Notes: generated by a model from the sequence alone, not told the origin. A DNA stretch of 64,000 bases from Gracilaria domingensis (GCA_022539475.1 VCMS01000102.1:101016-165015); one strand, 5' to 3'; shown: positions 10,857 through 22,609, numbered from the stretch's first letter. A program made the numbers and translations.

Positions 10857-11760
10857 AATAGCAACGATGTGAGCTAAATTTTTGATGTGACTTACTGTAG
10901 ACTCTTTTGCTGACATGTTAAAATGACTGCGCATACGTTAGCACAATGTGAGCCATGTTCAAGAACTGGCTCACTTTAGATCATTACGTTGAATTTGCTC
11001 ATTATTATTTCGTACACGTCAGCCTAATGTAAACCATGATGGAGAAAAAGCTCACTGTAGACCATTTCTTCCACTTTCCTAGTGTGATTGAGTATGCTTA
11101 ATCAAAATGTGAACGACTATAAATATTGGACTCACTGTACACAATTTTCACTGTACACAATTTTCTTGAGTGTTTTGAGAGTAACAGTGCATACGTACGC
11201 AAAATGTGAAAAATGATCAGGTAGTGACTAACTGTAGACGACTACGTTTAATTTGTTTAGTGTGATAGCATAAACCTAGCCACAATGTAAGCCAAATGAC
11301 TGAAAATACTCACTCCAGACCATTTTGTCGTATTCCTTTAGTTTAATGGCGTATAAATAATCACAATGACCCAAAATAATGCTGTAGTTCACTTTAGACC
11401 GTTGGGTTGAATTTGCTTCGCATGATGGCGTATTCGTAAGCACAATGTGAGCTATGTTGGAGAAGGGACTCATTGTATACCATTTCCATTACTTTGCTTA
11501 GTGTAACGGCGTATATGTAAGCAAACTACCATGTGAGCCATGCTTAAGAATTGACTAACCGTAGACCATTTCGTTGAATTTGCTTATTGTGACTGCGTAT
11601 ATGTAAGCAAAAAGTGAGGCATGCTGAAAAAGGGGCTCACTATAGACCATTTCGTTGAATTTGCTGAGTATAACGGCGTATACGTAAGGATAATGTGAGC
11701 CATGTTGAAGAAGTGACTCACTGTAGACCATTTCGTTTAATTTTCTTACGGTGACGTTTG
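10857..11760. repeat. Degenerate tandem repeat, unit about 82 bp, about 11 copies
   Basis: The repeat unit contains AATGTGAGCCATGTTGAAGA, then GACTCACTGTAGACCATT, then TCGTTGAATTTGCTTAGTGT and a CGTATACGTAAGCA tail. Successive copies differ by many substitutions and small indels; the rightmost three or four (from about 11440) are the most alike. Open frames through it repeat the same peptide and are not genes. Confidence 0.8.
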
Positions 11761-12259
11761 CAGCTACCATATAGAATGAGCAAATTTTGATTTCAAAGCT
11801 ATCCTGTATATGACGATTTCCTCTGAGGCCTTTTGAACACACTGAAACGGTTGGATTACTTTAATTCTGCAAACGGTTGCTTCCAGTGTAGGTGGTGCAC
11901 ATTCCAGAGCCTAGCACATGATGAGGTATGTCGTGATAGCATCCTAGGCGTTCGCCACTAGCCATGTCACCCATCTCGTGCCCTATAAGAAGAACACCGA
12001 GACCAAAAATCACTGGATCAATGCCTAGACCTCACCAACTCGCCTGTTTAGCAACTAAGCACTCCCTACGTCGGCCGCACCACGTCGCCGTTCTGCCGCA
12101 TATCTGCTCCTTTTCCTTCTACCGACCCTTTACCTTCCCTTTCCTTTCCCTTCCTTTCCGCCTCTCACCGTCCCCGGCCGCCCTATCCTGAACAGCCTCT
12201 TTTCGGCCTCCTCTCCGTGCCGTCTCCTCTCCGTTCACATACGCTTCTTCCTCGTTAAA
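11761..12259. other. Pyrimidine-rich leader upstream of the next gene
   Basis: From about 12100 the plus strand is strongly C/T-rich (CCTTTCC-type tracts), which looks like the promoter or 5' leader of the gene starting at 12260. No independent gene. Confidence 0.4.
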
Positions 12260-12775
12260 GATGGAGAAAAATAACAATGTCGATGACCCCCGCAATACGC
12301 TCGCGCTCGATATAGCGTACCAGTTCTACGGTCGTATTGAACTGGGGGCCAGAGGATGTTGGTGTAGTTCGATGGCATAACCGACGATCTCTACGAAAAG
12401 TACCGTCTCGCCTGGGCGTCATTCCACATCTGCTTCGGCTTCATGCAACTCTGTGAGCCGTTCCTAACCGAGGAGCTTGCGCTTGTCCTCCGAAAGCTGT
12501 TCATTGCCTTCGATAAAGGCGTGATGGCAGACCTAGACGACGAGTTTCAACTCTACTTGCACGGTTGGATCATGGCTCAGTTTGGTCATCTGCGTCCTGA
12601 ACGTGAAGAAACGTTCATGGATGAGATCGAAGCCGCTCTTGTGCACATCGAAGAATTTCCGGACGACACCGACTTCTCTGTCGAGTTTGAGCCTCGCTCC
12701 GATATGAGCCTCTTCCCGAATCCTCCTGGAGTGTTCGAGAATCATCCCGTGGCCAATGGAGTGCATGAGCATTAA
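12260..12775 (+). pseudogene. Small acidic protein gene of unknown family, probably frameshifted
   Basis: An ATG at 12260 after a pyrimidine-rich leader opens a frame beginning M-E-K-N-N-N-V-D-D-P-R-N that stops after about 40 codons. A second frame takes over around 12375 (D-D-L-Y-E-K-Y-R-L-A-W-A-S-F-H) and runs to TAA at 12775, giving about 130 further residues rich in Glu, Asp and Phe, with helical leucine-rich segments (L-T-E-E-L-A-L-V-L-R-K-L-F). One indel near 12350-12375 would join the two frames, so this is a damaged gene or a short intron was missed. No domain recognised. It sits about 500 bp beyond the 3' end of the Helitron coding region and may be host DNA or captured cargo. Confidence 0.35.
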
Positions 12776-13284
12776 ATGTTTGGCATTACTTCTATAATCG
12801 TTGATCTACTATAGTTAGTGATTTTAGAAGATATTTATTTGTTTCGTATTGTGTGGTTAGTATTCTGATCACAATGTGGGATCTTTTGTTTTATGCTGGC
12901 TTCTTATCTGCCATTGTAAACCAATTGCTTTGTTATTTTCTTTGCTTTTTCGTCTGATACAAATGGATGGAAGAGAAAACTGTGTAGTCACTTTAGTGTT
13001 TTGATGCGTTGTAAAAGTCCATGGCCTCTTGCGACATAGGATTTAGCATAGATTTAACCCTCGAATGCATTACACTTGAATCTCGGATGTAGTACACTTG
13101 ACTCTTAATCCTGCGGAGCTGACTCCCTGTCATGAATCATAATCAAATACTTTCTCTTTCACACTCTCGATAGTGAGACATGGAGACGTCCTGACCAGAA
13201 GAAGTATGAAGACAAGTTGTGTATGGACAAAGAGGGTTCGCATGTAGTAACAGAACTTGTTTTACTCAACACACATTTCTACTT
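12776..13284. other. 3' flank of the Helitron coding region
   Basis: No gene. If the Helitron is complete its CTRR 3' terminus and terminal hairpin should lie here, but I could not identify them with confidence. Confidence 0.35.
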
Positions 13285-15783
13285 CTAGTTGTATCGTCTA
13301 CCCTCGACGAAATCTAGAGCCTCAGGTAGAACTGGGTTCTTCACTCGTACTGGCATTTCATGAATTTCTGCTGTGCGAATAGGTGTATCGTCTTCATTGT
13401 GGAGAAGAAGCACGTGTGTGTTTTTCCGAACTCTTGAAAGTGCCACATATACTTGTCCTGGAGCAAAGAAATTTGCACGAAAATCGATTACCATCTTCCG
13501 TAATGTTTGGCCTTGACTCTTGTGAACAGTGGCAGCAAGTGCTAGACGGATAGGAAACTGACGCCTTCTCACTTTGATTCCAATGTACTCAAATTTGAAA
13601 TCAATTCGATGTAGCACGTGGTTCTGATTCAATTGACCATCAGAATTCATTTCGGCAATTCTGCCACATCGACGAGAGACACCAGTGACAACGAACATCT
13701 TTCCATTCGCGAGATGTGGAGGCAGAACATTTCGTATAACCATAACTGGAACTCCAACCTTGAGGAAGAGATTGTGAGGAGGCACTGCAGTAGGCGCGTA
13801 GTTGTATGTTACCTCCGGGCCCAGGACTGTTTGGATGCGATCTCCATCGGGAGACCTCATTGGTTCCACCGTTGTCGCTGATGGAAGATGATACTTTCTT
13901 CCAGGAAATATTCTCAATGCAGCTTGGTTATGTTCATCAACTAATTGATTGGTAGGTGCAACGATCAGACGATCTAGACGAACTTCTTTCATATCTTGGG
14001 ACTCAACCCAATTCCAAAGTCCTCTGTAGGCTCGTTGAATCTTTGAGGTAGACATGAGTGGTAGTGATACCATGGGTGACGACCGTCCCTTTCCGATATC
14101 AAGTAGAAGTCGTGCAAAACGACGATCATCCTGCTGACGAACTTGTTCCGTGAGACGAATTACCTCCGTATTTCTATCCCACAGCTCGCAATCGTACCAC
14201 GGGAGTTCACGAAGAATATTGACAGGTATCCGCCTTGCATTCCCATCTTCATCTGTAATCGTTCTTGTCCTCGGAATGACTGGTAGTAACTGCATGTAGT
14301 CGCCAGCCAACACCATATTGAGCCCTCCAAAATCTTTCCTTGACCGTATTAGATCCTTCAAAATGTCATCAACGACTTCCAGGAGAAGCTTAGGGCACCT
14401 GAAGGCCTCGTCAATGACCAGTAATACAATCTTGCGAAGAAGCTCTGCTCTTTGAGTTCGAGGTCCATACTTTGAAAGAGTTCTTCTCTCTCTACTTTGA
14501 GAATCCTTGCCATCGTCAACTCCAATTCCCAGTAGACTGTGCAAGGTTGTTCCCCCCGAGTAAAGAGCAGCTGCGATACCAGTTGTAGCTGTCATCTCCA
14601 CCAGTAATCCTTGAGACTCCACAATATCCCTCAATAGCGATAGGAGATAGGTTTTTCCTGTCCCGGCATGTTCTTGTAGAAAAAAGACTTTCCCTGCTGT
14701 ATCTGTTCGTTCTTTCTCGGATTGCCTCTTCTTCTCCATTACAGCTCTCATTATTTTGTCAAAGACACGCTTCTGTCCATCTTTTAAGTTTGAATATCTT
14801 TCCCTGAGTACATTTTGTGATCGAGATGGATGGGACTGTCGCTCTTGAATAGTCTCCATAGTTCTGTCTACCTCACTTTGCCTGATTCCTAATTGCTGAA
14901 CTATCTCGCGAAAATATGGATGGTCTCGGATAGGTCGTCCTCCATGGCGATCTGATATCTGTATGATTTTTCTCATCAACTCTTTTCTTCTCATTGAACT
15001 GCTTCTCTCCCGTATATCTGACATGAGCGGTACTATATGTCTCTCAATCAAATCCTGAGGATTTACACCCTGTTGGTAACATGTAACAACCATCCTGCGC
15101 AGTTCGGACGGCGTGGAGTAGTTTCTCACTGCTTCGTTGAAAGCCGTTTCGTATTCATTCTCGTGAACTAGAATCCTCCTTGCAATAGCCGCATCTCTGT
15201 ATGACGTATGCGTTTCACCCTGAAACTTCTTTGCATCTTCAAAAGAACTAAAAGCGGCGTTCATAAGCAGAATTCTGAGAGCAAAGAGTTCTGGATTCCC
15301 TGGTGATACAAATCTAATCCTTGCCACAGACGCACTTTCTTCATCTCTGTCGACTATGAGTTTCGGGGGCCTTCCAGAATCAAGAGAGGCATCTCTCTCT
15401 GGGATAGAGCGAGGCAGCTTGTCATAAAGACGAACAGACTCGTAATATGATAGGCAATCCAGATTAGAATACTCAGAAGGTCGCTTGAAATATCTCTCCA
15501 ACATTGAAGACTTCAAACTTCTTGGTAGACGAGTGTTCCGAACTAATACTTGCCTCTCTCCTGGCAGATGAACGTCAAGAGCTTGAATGGAGGGATCAAT
15601 TCGAACGTGTCTGAACTCGAACAGATTCCAGGCAGCTTCAACCGCTCCAACCACACGTGATCTCATATAGGCCCTTATCTCGTTCTCAAGTTCTCTTTCT
15701 GAGCCTCTTTGATCAGTACTTCGAGACTCTCTTGATGTAATGAATACGTCATGTTCTATTCCAGGTTTAAAAGCATATTTCAT
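13285..15783 (-). pseudogene. Helitron Pif1-family helicase domain (with Rep Tyr motif at its start)
   Basis: An 832-codon open frame, the C-terminal half of a RepHel protein. The start holds the Rep catalytic-tyrosine motif Y-L-M-K-Y-A-F-K-P; Helitron Rep uses two Tyr to nick and join single strands. Helicase motifs follow in order: Walker A E-H-A-G-T-G-K-T (about residue 369), Walker B L-L-V-I-D-E-A-F (about 454), G-D-Y-M-Q-L-L-P-V (about 494) and, near 780, K-S-Q-G-Q-T-L and Y-V-A-L-S-R, all typical of SF1 Pif1 helicases that unwind DNA during rolling-circle transposition. The frame itself is undamaged, but it is cut off from the HUH part by a frameshift near 15840, so it is not a free-standing host PIF1 gene. 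Confidence 0.9.
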
Positions 15784-17199
15784 CAGATAGGCTACTGCTG
15801 TTCCACCTTGTGTACGCTCGACGTTTATATGGGCCTTGTACTAAGGAAGTCCTTGTCAGATCTGGATTGTACGGAACAACTTTCAAATCTTCTTCTGTTC
15901 GTCTTCTGTAAGTGACTCTGTTTGTCAAATCGTCAATGGTTGTCTCTGGGACCACATCCATATGGTCATACCCGAATCGACACTGACCGTTCCGAGTGCG
16001 TCCCCGACAATATGGTGAATGGCAGTGGATATTGAACCGCTTCACCAATGCTCGGAGCTCTTGATCTTCTTGAGATTGTCCTCGTGGAAGCTCTGCCTTT
16101 ATAAGGCTGTCAATAATTTCAGGATTGTCCATGGTTCCACCCTCTAACCATAGAAGGATGTGCTGATGGGGTGTGTTCCTTTCTTGAAGCTCACGTTTTG
16201 CAGCAATTCCGATACATTTCAGGCCGAAAATAGCTTCCGAATTTTTCTGAAGATCAGTCATAATTGCGTTGGCATACTGATTGTAGACTCTGGCAACCAG
16301 ATCAGGTCTGTCGAAGGGTCGTGGGCGGTTTCCTTGTGGAGAGAAAGCGCCAGTGTCATCATTGTCAATTCCCAATCTCTTCATTTCCTTTCTCCACACG
16401 TTCATTGTAACCGTGATGAAAAGTGTCGGTGAGCCCATCCTGGCAACCATTGCTTGAACATCCAAACGCTTCTGTTTCTAGTAGGCAGGTGAGTTCTTGT
16501 GGTTTCCAGGGAGATACAACTTCCCGGGGGACCAAGCTCATATGTTCCACTGTGCGTTCCCCGCTGAAGTTCCCGTTCCTCTACCATTCTCATTTGCTCA
16601 GACTCAAGGTAGCGGAGCCGTAAGTCTTCGATATTAATGTAGGTTCGTAGCAGCCACTGTTGAAGCAGAGTCCCCGAGTTTAGTAATATATTGTCTGTGT
16701 ACAACCTCCGTTTCGTATGTTCCGCCCAAGTCAGTCTGTTGACATCAGGAATATTAGATGATGATCTAGATCCTCTTGATCTTCCCGTTCCCTCGCCTCT
16801 GGCATCAAAGTATGCTACCATATCGTAAGGTAAGTGAAGATCTCCATAAGGGTATAGTAATGGGAATGCTCCCATCTCAGCAGCCTTACAGTCTGATTTC
16901 AGACGGCGATATTTGAAAGTCCTTCTCCGCAGGTTTCCAGTGGACATGTAATCAGTTTCACGACCGTTGACCAGCTGCGCTACTGGAGCCTCAGAACGAA
17001 ACAATCTCGTGGGGTCCACTATAAATGCTCTCATTGCCAGGGGACGACATCTAGAGTCCTCAGGTAGAGGTCCGCTTCCAGTATCGACTTCGATTCGACC
17101 TTCTCTTTCTCCTTCATAGTTTCTAACGACAATACCTTGTTCAGCTGCGTCTGCAGAAATGTCTACCCTAGCCGGAGCCGTATGTCTGGCTATATTCAC
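15767..17199 (-). pseudogene. Helitron HUH Rep domain and Helitron-like-N region, frameshifted
   Basis: Two overlapping frames. The upstream one (about 17199-16402) has the Helitron-like N-terminal domain, with M-R-A-F-I-V-D-P-T-R-L-F and F-P-L-L-Y-P-Y-G-D typical of the family. The downstream one (16465-15767) continues with G-S-P-T-L-F-I-T-V-T-M-N and the HUH-box T-P-H-Q-H-I-L-L-W-L-E-G, whose two His bind the metal for strand nicking, then a C/H-rich stretch. The join lies around 16525-16470 and includes an in-frame TAG. The upstream frame begins at a GTG, so its start is a frame break and not an initiator. Confidence 0.85.
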
Positions 17200-17211
17200 T
17201 TGTCTGCTTTC

Positions 17212-18179
17212 TTATGACAGGAAGAGGTTCCTATAGCGATCTTGAGCTATATCCGGTCTTGGCTGCAGAACTCCGTATAACCTTGGCACCAAGTACCTAA
17301 TATTCGGGTGGGCAACTATGTGCCTCAAAAATGTACTGGAGTAACCTCTGGCGTTTAAACTAGGTGGACCTTCTGACCAGAGGTATGTGTGACGAGCTTC
17401 TCGGCTCGGAATTGACAATGACACGTTTCCTTGAACGCGAAGAAAAGAAGGCCTGCCACCTCCTACATATTTCATGTCCATGAATCTCACGACATTCGCA
17501 AACATTTTGTTCATGTGTGTTGACAGCGACTGAAAGGACCTCAAACTGTAGAGCCTCTCAACTCTAGTACTTTTATGAGATCGTTTAAACGTAATACCGA
17601 GGCTACTGCGAGAGCCTTTTGCACCACAGCATGTAGCATCCAACTCAGTGCCTAAAATAACTGCTCCGCAGAATTTGCACATCGTATACGAAGAACCCAT
17701 CCAAAGTCCTTCAGTGGGCATCCTGAAGATCGGTGTCCAGAGTTTCCACACTTTCCACAGCATGAAGGAAGCGAGTTCGGAATAAGTTGATGTTCAGGGT
17801 TCCTTGAGGAGCTTGCTCTACCAAGACGTATGCTTTCAGCATTTGCATCCCAAACGTAATGGGTATGAGAATGAATATCTCTTCTCGGTTTAGCAGCATT
17901 CCGCATGACAGTTTGGTCCGTATCTGAAGGAATACCAGTTGACGAAGAAGACATATAAAGCTCCTCGGGATTGTGCGGTTCTAGCGGAACATCAACTCCT
18001 TCGACCATTCGTTCAGTATCAGGCTCACGAATCTCATTAACAACAGATGTGCGAGATCTTGTGCTAGGTCCTGCAGTACGCAACTGTCTCCTTGACGACC
18101 TTGCTTCTGATCGTGGACGACCGGCATTTGATCTAGGGCCTCCACGCCGAGATCGTGGTGTTTCCGGAGCCTCAGACAT
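17212..18179 (-). pseudogene. Helitron N-terminal region with CCHC knuckle, frameshifted
   Basis: Opens with an ATG at 18179 and an Arg/Ser/Pro-rich basic tail (R-S-R-R-G-G-P-R-S-N-A-G-R). Near 17740 comes a zinc-knuckle-like C-G-K-C-G-N-S-G-H-R-S-S-G-C. A frame change near 17700 leads into a second open stretch with C-K-F-C-G and C-C motifs and a conserved helical region ending at TAA near 17212. The layout matches the zinc-finger N-terminus of Helitron RepHel proteins. Confidence 0.7.
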
Positions 18180-18259
18180 TGTAAGAAAGGATTGCCCTCA
18201 CAACGCTGCCGTAGGCAAGGCATTCGGAACGGAAACTTGAGGGGTTGAACAGAGCTCAA

Positions 18260-18800
18260 ACCGTCTGTCTGAAATGAGGGGGAAAAGTTTCCCTTAAGTA
18301 CTACAAAAACTGGAAGAATTGTAGTTAAAAAACAAACGTACCTTCCAGACGCTTTTAATACGTACTTTACTTACTTTGAAATGTATACCTAAGTTTTCAA
18401 ATTAATAGGTACGTTGCCGGTCATCTGTTACATAATTGGTGATGACTTGTCTCTCGTTCAAGATTGTAATACGTCATCACCTCTCAAATCTAGACATATC
18501 TTGTGTTTAGTATTTTATTCTCATGTGACAATTTTGTTGCATGCCATGATTATTTTCCATCACGTGAGATTTTGTGAGACGTTCATCTGCGGTTAAATTT
18601 CCTATTACATACCTGTAATGTCGTGCTACAATTATATATACGTTTTTCAATTTATTGCAGTACATTGTCTGGTACAATGTAGTTTCTACTCCCCTTTATT
18701 GTAAAACGTTCTACTTAAGTTCAGCTAAGGCGTGACTCATCTCCGATACCGTTCTACTCAATCGCAAACATTGAACCAACTACTCTAACCTATCGCAACA
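18260..18800. other. 5' flank of the Helitron and upstream region of the next ORF
   Basis: AT-rich. The Helitron 5' end should be here but is not resolved. No gene seen. Confidence 0.35.
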
Positions 18801-19187
18801 ATGTCACACACTACGAAAGAATATGATATGCTTATCGAGGCACGTCGCGCAACCGCTTTTGCACGTCGTGATAAATGCGCCGCACGCCTGTCCGATATAA
18901 TGCAGAAACTTTCCGTCGTGCAAGCAGCTCTGAAACATGTTTCGAATTTAAATTTGGCCTCTCCTGTGTTTGGCGTTATTATTTCCCGTGCTGCAAACTA
19001 TCTGGATACGATTTATTTTGATTTTTTGGATTATGGCGTCATTGCATCTGGTACTTACACCGGTGCTAAGCGGCCATCTGTCTTACCTCCCGCCAAAGCG
19101 CCCCATGTTGACACGTTTCCCATGTGGGGCCCTTGCATTGACATGGAGGCCAAAGAATCGGACACGTGTTCGACGATTGATACGTAA
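18801..19187 (+). CDS. Hypothetical 128-aa protein
   Basis: ATG in a good eukaryotic context (CAACAATGTC) opens 128 codons. The first 60 residues look like an amphipathic helix or short coiled coil (R-R-A-T-A-F-A-R-R-D-K-C-A-A-R-L-S-D-I-M-Q-K-L); the rest has aromatic residues and a Pro-rich stretch. No family recognised. It lies between the Helitron and the GCC2/GCC3 pseudogene and could be host or captured sequence. No signal peptide. Confidence 0.35.
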   Translation: MSHTTKEYDMLIEARRATAFARRDKCAARLSDIMQKLSVVQAALKHVSNLNLASPVFGVIISRAANYLDTIYFDFLDYGVIASGTYTGAKRPSVLPPAKAPHVDTFPMWGPCIDMEAKESDTCSTIDT

Positions 19188-19540
19188 TCAAACCCGTTTC
19201 GCGCGAACGCTTGCAACCGCGGAAACGTTTGATTTTCATTGGCTGATTTTTAGCGCGAAATAAAATGCTATAGTTTACTTTATTTTGAAGGGGTTCTCTA
19301 CCTCATACCCATCGCAATCCTTAGTGCTGGTAGATTGACGTCATCATTTGAAATTTTTTGTCAGCTGCCAAAAGTTTGGTATCAAACAAGACAAAGTTGT
19401 ACATAATTGGTGCCGTATGCACCTGTCTACGGTTGCCATAGACTTGGAATCTTCCATGATCTTATTACTGTAATCTATGCTTTCATTATTTATCATTATA
19501 GTTTGAAAAGATGATTGGTACGTTATGTTACGCAACATGT
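19188..19540. other. Upstream region of the GCC2/GCC3 pseudogene
   Basis: AT-rich and without an intact gene. A possible intron 3' end (TTATCATTATAG near 19501) precedes the first recognisable GCC2/GCC3 residues. Confidence 0.3.
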
Positions 19541-19637
19541 AGCACCCACCAGAGGAGGGACCAGGTCCTTGTCTGCCATGTCCCAACGGCTCATTCCCTG
19601 TCTCCGGCGCAGTCAAATGTATACTTTTTCAAAGAAC
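19541..19637 (+). pseudogene. GCC2/GCC3-repeat protein, segment 1 (before copia insertion)
   Basis: Reads P-G-P-C-L-P-C-P-N-G-S-F-P-V-S-G-A-V-K-C, a textbook GCC2/GCC3 (TNFR-like, ephrin-receptor-like) cysteine repeat of the C-x2-C-P-x-G-x-F type found in secreted or surface proteins. It ends exactly at the target duplication AGAAC of the copia element. The same repeat type resumes after the element at 37946, which shows one gene was split. The reading frame does not match exactly across the insertion, so further indels have occurred. Confidence 0.75.
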
Positions 19638-20858
19638 TGATACATATGTGTAAATCTGTATATCTCACCTTAGACAGTCAATTGGTAGAAGTCCTTATCA
19701 TGTATTGAATTTGCCTACCTACTGAATGTATATTAGGTGGTAGCCACTTTCTGACCTAAGTGATCTGATGGACCGCTGTAAGAATGGTCCTTGGGTGGAA
19801 CCGATTTCTGTGGTGCAAAACCCGGCGACGGGAAACACACACAGGACGGTCGAGATCCTGCTCCCAAAGGGGATGGAAGCTCGGCTGTAGAGCTCCTGTA
19901 GCCACCGAATACCTGGGTGTGAAGCACGTAGTGGGCTGTGGGAGAACCTACACGTTGAGATGGAGAAGCCGAAACGGTGGGAAAAACTCTGAAGAAATAA
20001 GTAGAAAGCAGAGGAATACTCCAAAGAGTGGGCTGTAGACTCCAAGAGGAGTCGTAGCCCAAGAGGGAAAAAGGAGAAAGGTGATCCCAAGGAAAGGAGT
20101 CGAGGGTCGTTCGCAAGCTGGCAACAGGCCCGAAAGACGGGGAAAACAAAAGAAAAACAACAAAAGAACCCAATACTGGGACGGAAATCTGTCCTGCAAT
20201 CAGGAGTAGTAAACACACTAAAAGGTCAACCCACACTGAGTATGCAGAGATCCTTAAGCGTCTTAAGGGGAATGTGCACACTTAAACCTCTTGAGGTGAC
20301 TATCCGGGCGGAGTAATACACCGGCAAGGGCAGTAGTGCCTAGAGCCCACAATCAAGATGAGTCTCAAGTGTTCCCACTTTTGAGTGGCAGTTCTCGAAG
20401 CGAGGCTTGGTTGACTTTTATTGTGGGAGGTGGGGCGGCGGTCGCACCGGCCTAAGTAGTCACTAGGATAAATTATCGTAATTAATTAAAGGGGCGCACA
20501 CCCGATACGGGTTTCACACGTGCACGGACCCACTGTCAGGGTGTGACACAATTAACTAATTAAAACTACTAATTTCCACTCACTGGAGTCCACTGATTAA
20601 CACTCACACGTGTCGGTACCCCCTACTCGGGTACACGGCAACACTCCATCCACCGACCAACGGTGCTACCCCAGGAGGAGTTGCATCTCATAACACCTGC
20701 GGCCACGTGCACTGGCGCATCACTCTATATGAAGAGTATTATTCCAAGTACACCCCCAATCGGTTTGCTCTACAATTTCGCCGGGTTTCCGGTTCTTATA
20801 AAGTACTTCTGAGCGTGCAGAAACTTGAGAGAAATAAAGAAGCAACCATCTTGCTACA
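19638..20858 (+). repeat. Copia 5' LTR, split by a solo gypsy LTR
   Basis: Halves 19638-19808 and 20775-20858 together align with the intact 3' LTR at 37691-37940. The primer-binding site follows at about 20860 (TGGTAGC...), starting with the TGG expected for tRNA priming. Confidence 0.93.
19809..20774 (-). repeat. Solo gypsy LTR 1 (966 bp) inside the copia 5' LTR
   Basis: Starts TGTGGTGCAAAACCC and ends GGTTTGCTCTACA on the plus strand, with target duplication ATTTC on both sides (19804-19808, 20775-20779). It is an inverted, diverged relative of the LTR of the full gypsy element nearby: both share CACCCTGACAGTGGGT and the GCAAACCC ends. No internal region remains, so the element was lost by LTR-LTR recombination. 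Small open frames inside are meaningless. Confidence 0.92.
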
Positions 20859-20906
20859 GTGGTAGCATCGCTACCAGACCGAAACTGCTACGATTACCTC
20901 GCCAGT

Positions 20907-22560
20907 ATGGCGGACGAAGATGTGTTCAGTAAACGACTTCCACGATTCTTGGCAAGACGTGAAGAAGACTTTGTGCTCTGGCAGATGCGCTTCGAAGCCT
21001 TACTCTAATCTAAGGAATTGTTGGAAATGGTTCTAGAAGATCCGATGAAAGAGAGCAATCTTTCTGATTTAAGCCCCGGTATCCGCCTTAAGATCTCAAA
21101 AGCACGTATGTTTCTCGTTCAATGCTTAGGAGACAAGCCACTTCGGACAATTGCAGCTGATCGAACGAATCCTTACATTATGTATTTCAAACTGAAGGAG
21201 CGCTATGCTACTCGAAGTACTGCCACGAGAGTGCAATTACAAACAGAGTTGCACCAAAAGCGCTTTGTTTCTGGCACTAACATGTCGGAGTACATTGACG
21301 GCATCGAGTCCTTGTTCACGAGACTCGGTGCAATGGAGTGTCCTGTTTCGGAGAGTATGCAGGTTTCCATTCTACTAGCAAGCTTTGGCATGTGGAGCAA
21401 TCCCAGAAAGGGAAAAGCCACAGAGGCAGTTCGAATCCCCGCTCTCAAGAGAAGTTCGCACAGCGACAGCGCACCCCGTATCCTCCGGTGTGGGTGTAAA
21501 TCCACGAGGACTTCAGGCTATACCACAGGGTTGAGAAAGAACGCCCGAACGGGAAAAAGGCCAGAAAAGGCGGACACAGTAGTGTAGATCGTAGTTGACC
21601 AATGACGGTATTGGTAGCCAAATGTAGACATCCAAAGGTGAAACAACCAAATATAAATCGGCGGTAGTGAACCAAACCAATGGTGAAAACAAAAGAAAAA
21701 ACAGAAACAAACCCAAGTACTGGGGCGGAGAGAAAGTACCGGTCGGTAAACAAATATGTGTGCACTCCACGAGTCACAAGAAAAACAAAAGAAAAACAAG
21801 ACCAATGATGGTATGCACTGCGTGCACTCTCCTGGTTAGAGCCGGGGGATAACTAGAACGTGCTGCGGTAACTCGCTCCGCGAGGAGTTGGAGTCGTCGA
21901 GCAGGCGAAATAGTTAGAGCCGCACACCGGGTTACCTTTTATAGGTTGGTGATGGCGGTGAGCCATCACCCAAGTAGTAGAATTAGCGGCACTGTAGAGG
22001 GTTATCAAAAATATCTGAATAATAGATTAATATAAGCACCTCGTGTGCACCTCCTGTCCCGGGCAGTCCTGGCAGTGTCGGACCAAAACCCACGGGGTAT
22101 TTCTAGAAATTATGAAAAGATTCACTCCATCCAAACAACCAAATAGTGGTACACATGTACACATTTTGGGTCCGGATCCACGTCATCGTGCTACTCATAA
22201 CCCCGAGTTCCCCATCGATGGGCGTCTCCATAAGTTATGATTGCCACTACCGAAACGGTATCCCTGAGGAGGGTTTGCTCTACATGGCACACAAGAGAGC
22301 TCGCCATATGCGGCGGTTATTAGCGCATTGAAGACTCTGAAGGATGCAGAATTGACTTGGGATACTGCAACTGCCAGGCTGCTGCAAGAGTAATGAACTA
22401 TGACAATGAGCACTACTGTGAATGGAAAGGACTCTGGGGAAAGAACGCGGGAGGTAGCGTTGACAACAAAGTCTGAACCCAAATATTTTTATTGTGGAAA
22501 ACCTGGTCACTACCGACGTGATTGACGCAAGTGGAAAGCAAGGAAAAACTCTACCAATGG
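20907..22560 (+). pseudogene. Copia Gag region, broken
   Basis: ATG at 20907 opens M-A-D-E-D-V-F-S-K-R-L-P, a copia Gag start. A TAA falls after about 33 codons, then the same frame continues with W-x-K-L-like gag helices (I-M-Y-F-K-L-K-E-R-Y-A; I-D-G-I-E-S-L-F-T-R-L). Solo LTR 2 is inserted at 21391. Beyond it, the zinc knuckle near 22490 reads Y-F-Y-C-G-K-P-G-H-Y-R-R-D-stop: the first Cys has become Tyr and the last a TGA. Gag packages retrotransposon RNA; this copy cannot. Confidence 0.85.
21391..22284 (-). repeat. Solo gypsy LTR 2 (894 bp) inside copia gag
   Basis: Starts TGTGGAGCAATCCC, ends GGGTTTGCTCTACA and has target duplication TGGCA on both sides (21386-21390, 22285-22289). Terminal sequences match the gypsy LTR family but the interior is diverged. 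It contains a 9-bp stem-loop, GGTGATGGC (21948) with GCCATCACC (21962). Confidence 0.88.
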
Positions 22561-22609
22561 GCCACGTCGACCACAGTATGCGTTAACAACTAGAAAGTAT
22601 GGTCATTCA

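Larger units (their letters stand above)
13285..18179 (-). mobile_element. Helitron (rolling-circle transposon), decayed
   Basis: Three coding blocks in the order expected for a Helitron RepHel protein lie on the minus strand: a basic/zinc-knuckle N-terminal region with Helitron-like-N domain, an HUH replication initiator and a Pif1-type helicase. At least four frame changes (near 17700, 17205, 16525 and 15840) and an in-frame stop near 16475 break it, so the copy cannot make the full protein. Element ends (5'-TC, 3' hairpin-CTRR) were not found. Confidence 0.85.

Noticed and set aside
19719-20281. Minus-strand frames of 165-182 codons
   Set aside because: They fall entirely within solo LTR 1 and its edges; LTR sequence, Phe/Ser/Leu-rich, no domain.
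21437-21587. Apparent continuation of copia gag into solo LTR 2
   Set aside because: The frame past 21390 is LTR sequence; gag resumes after the second TGGCA at 22285.
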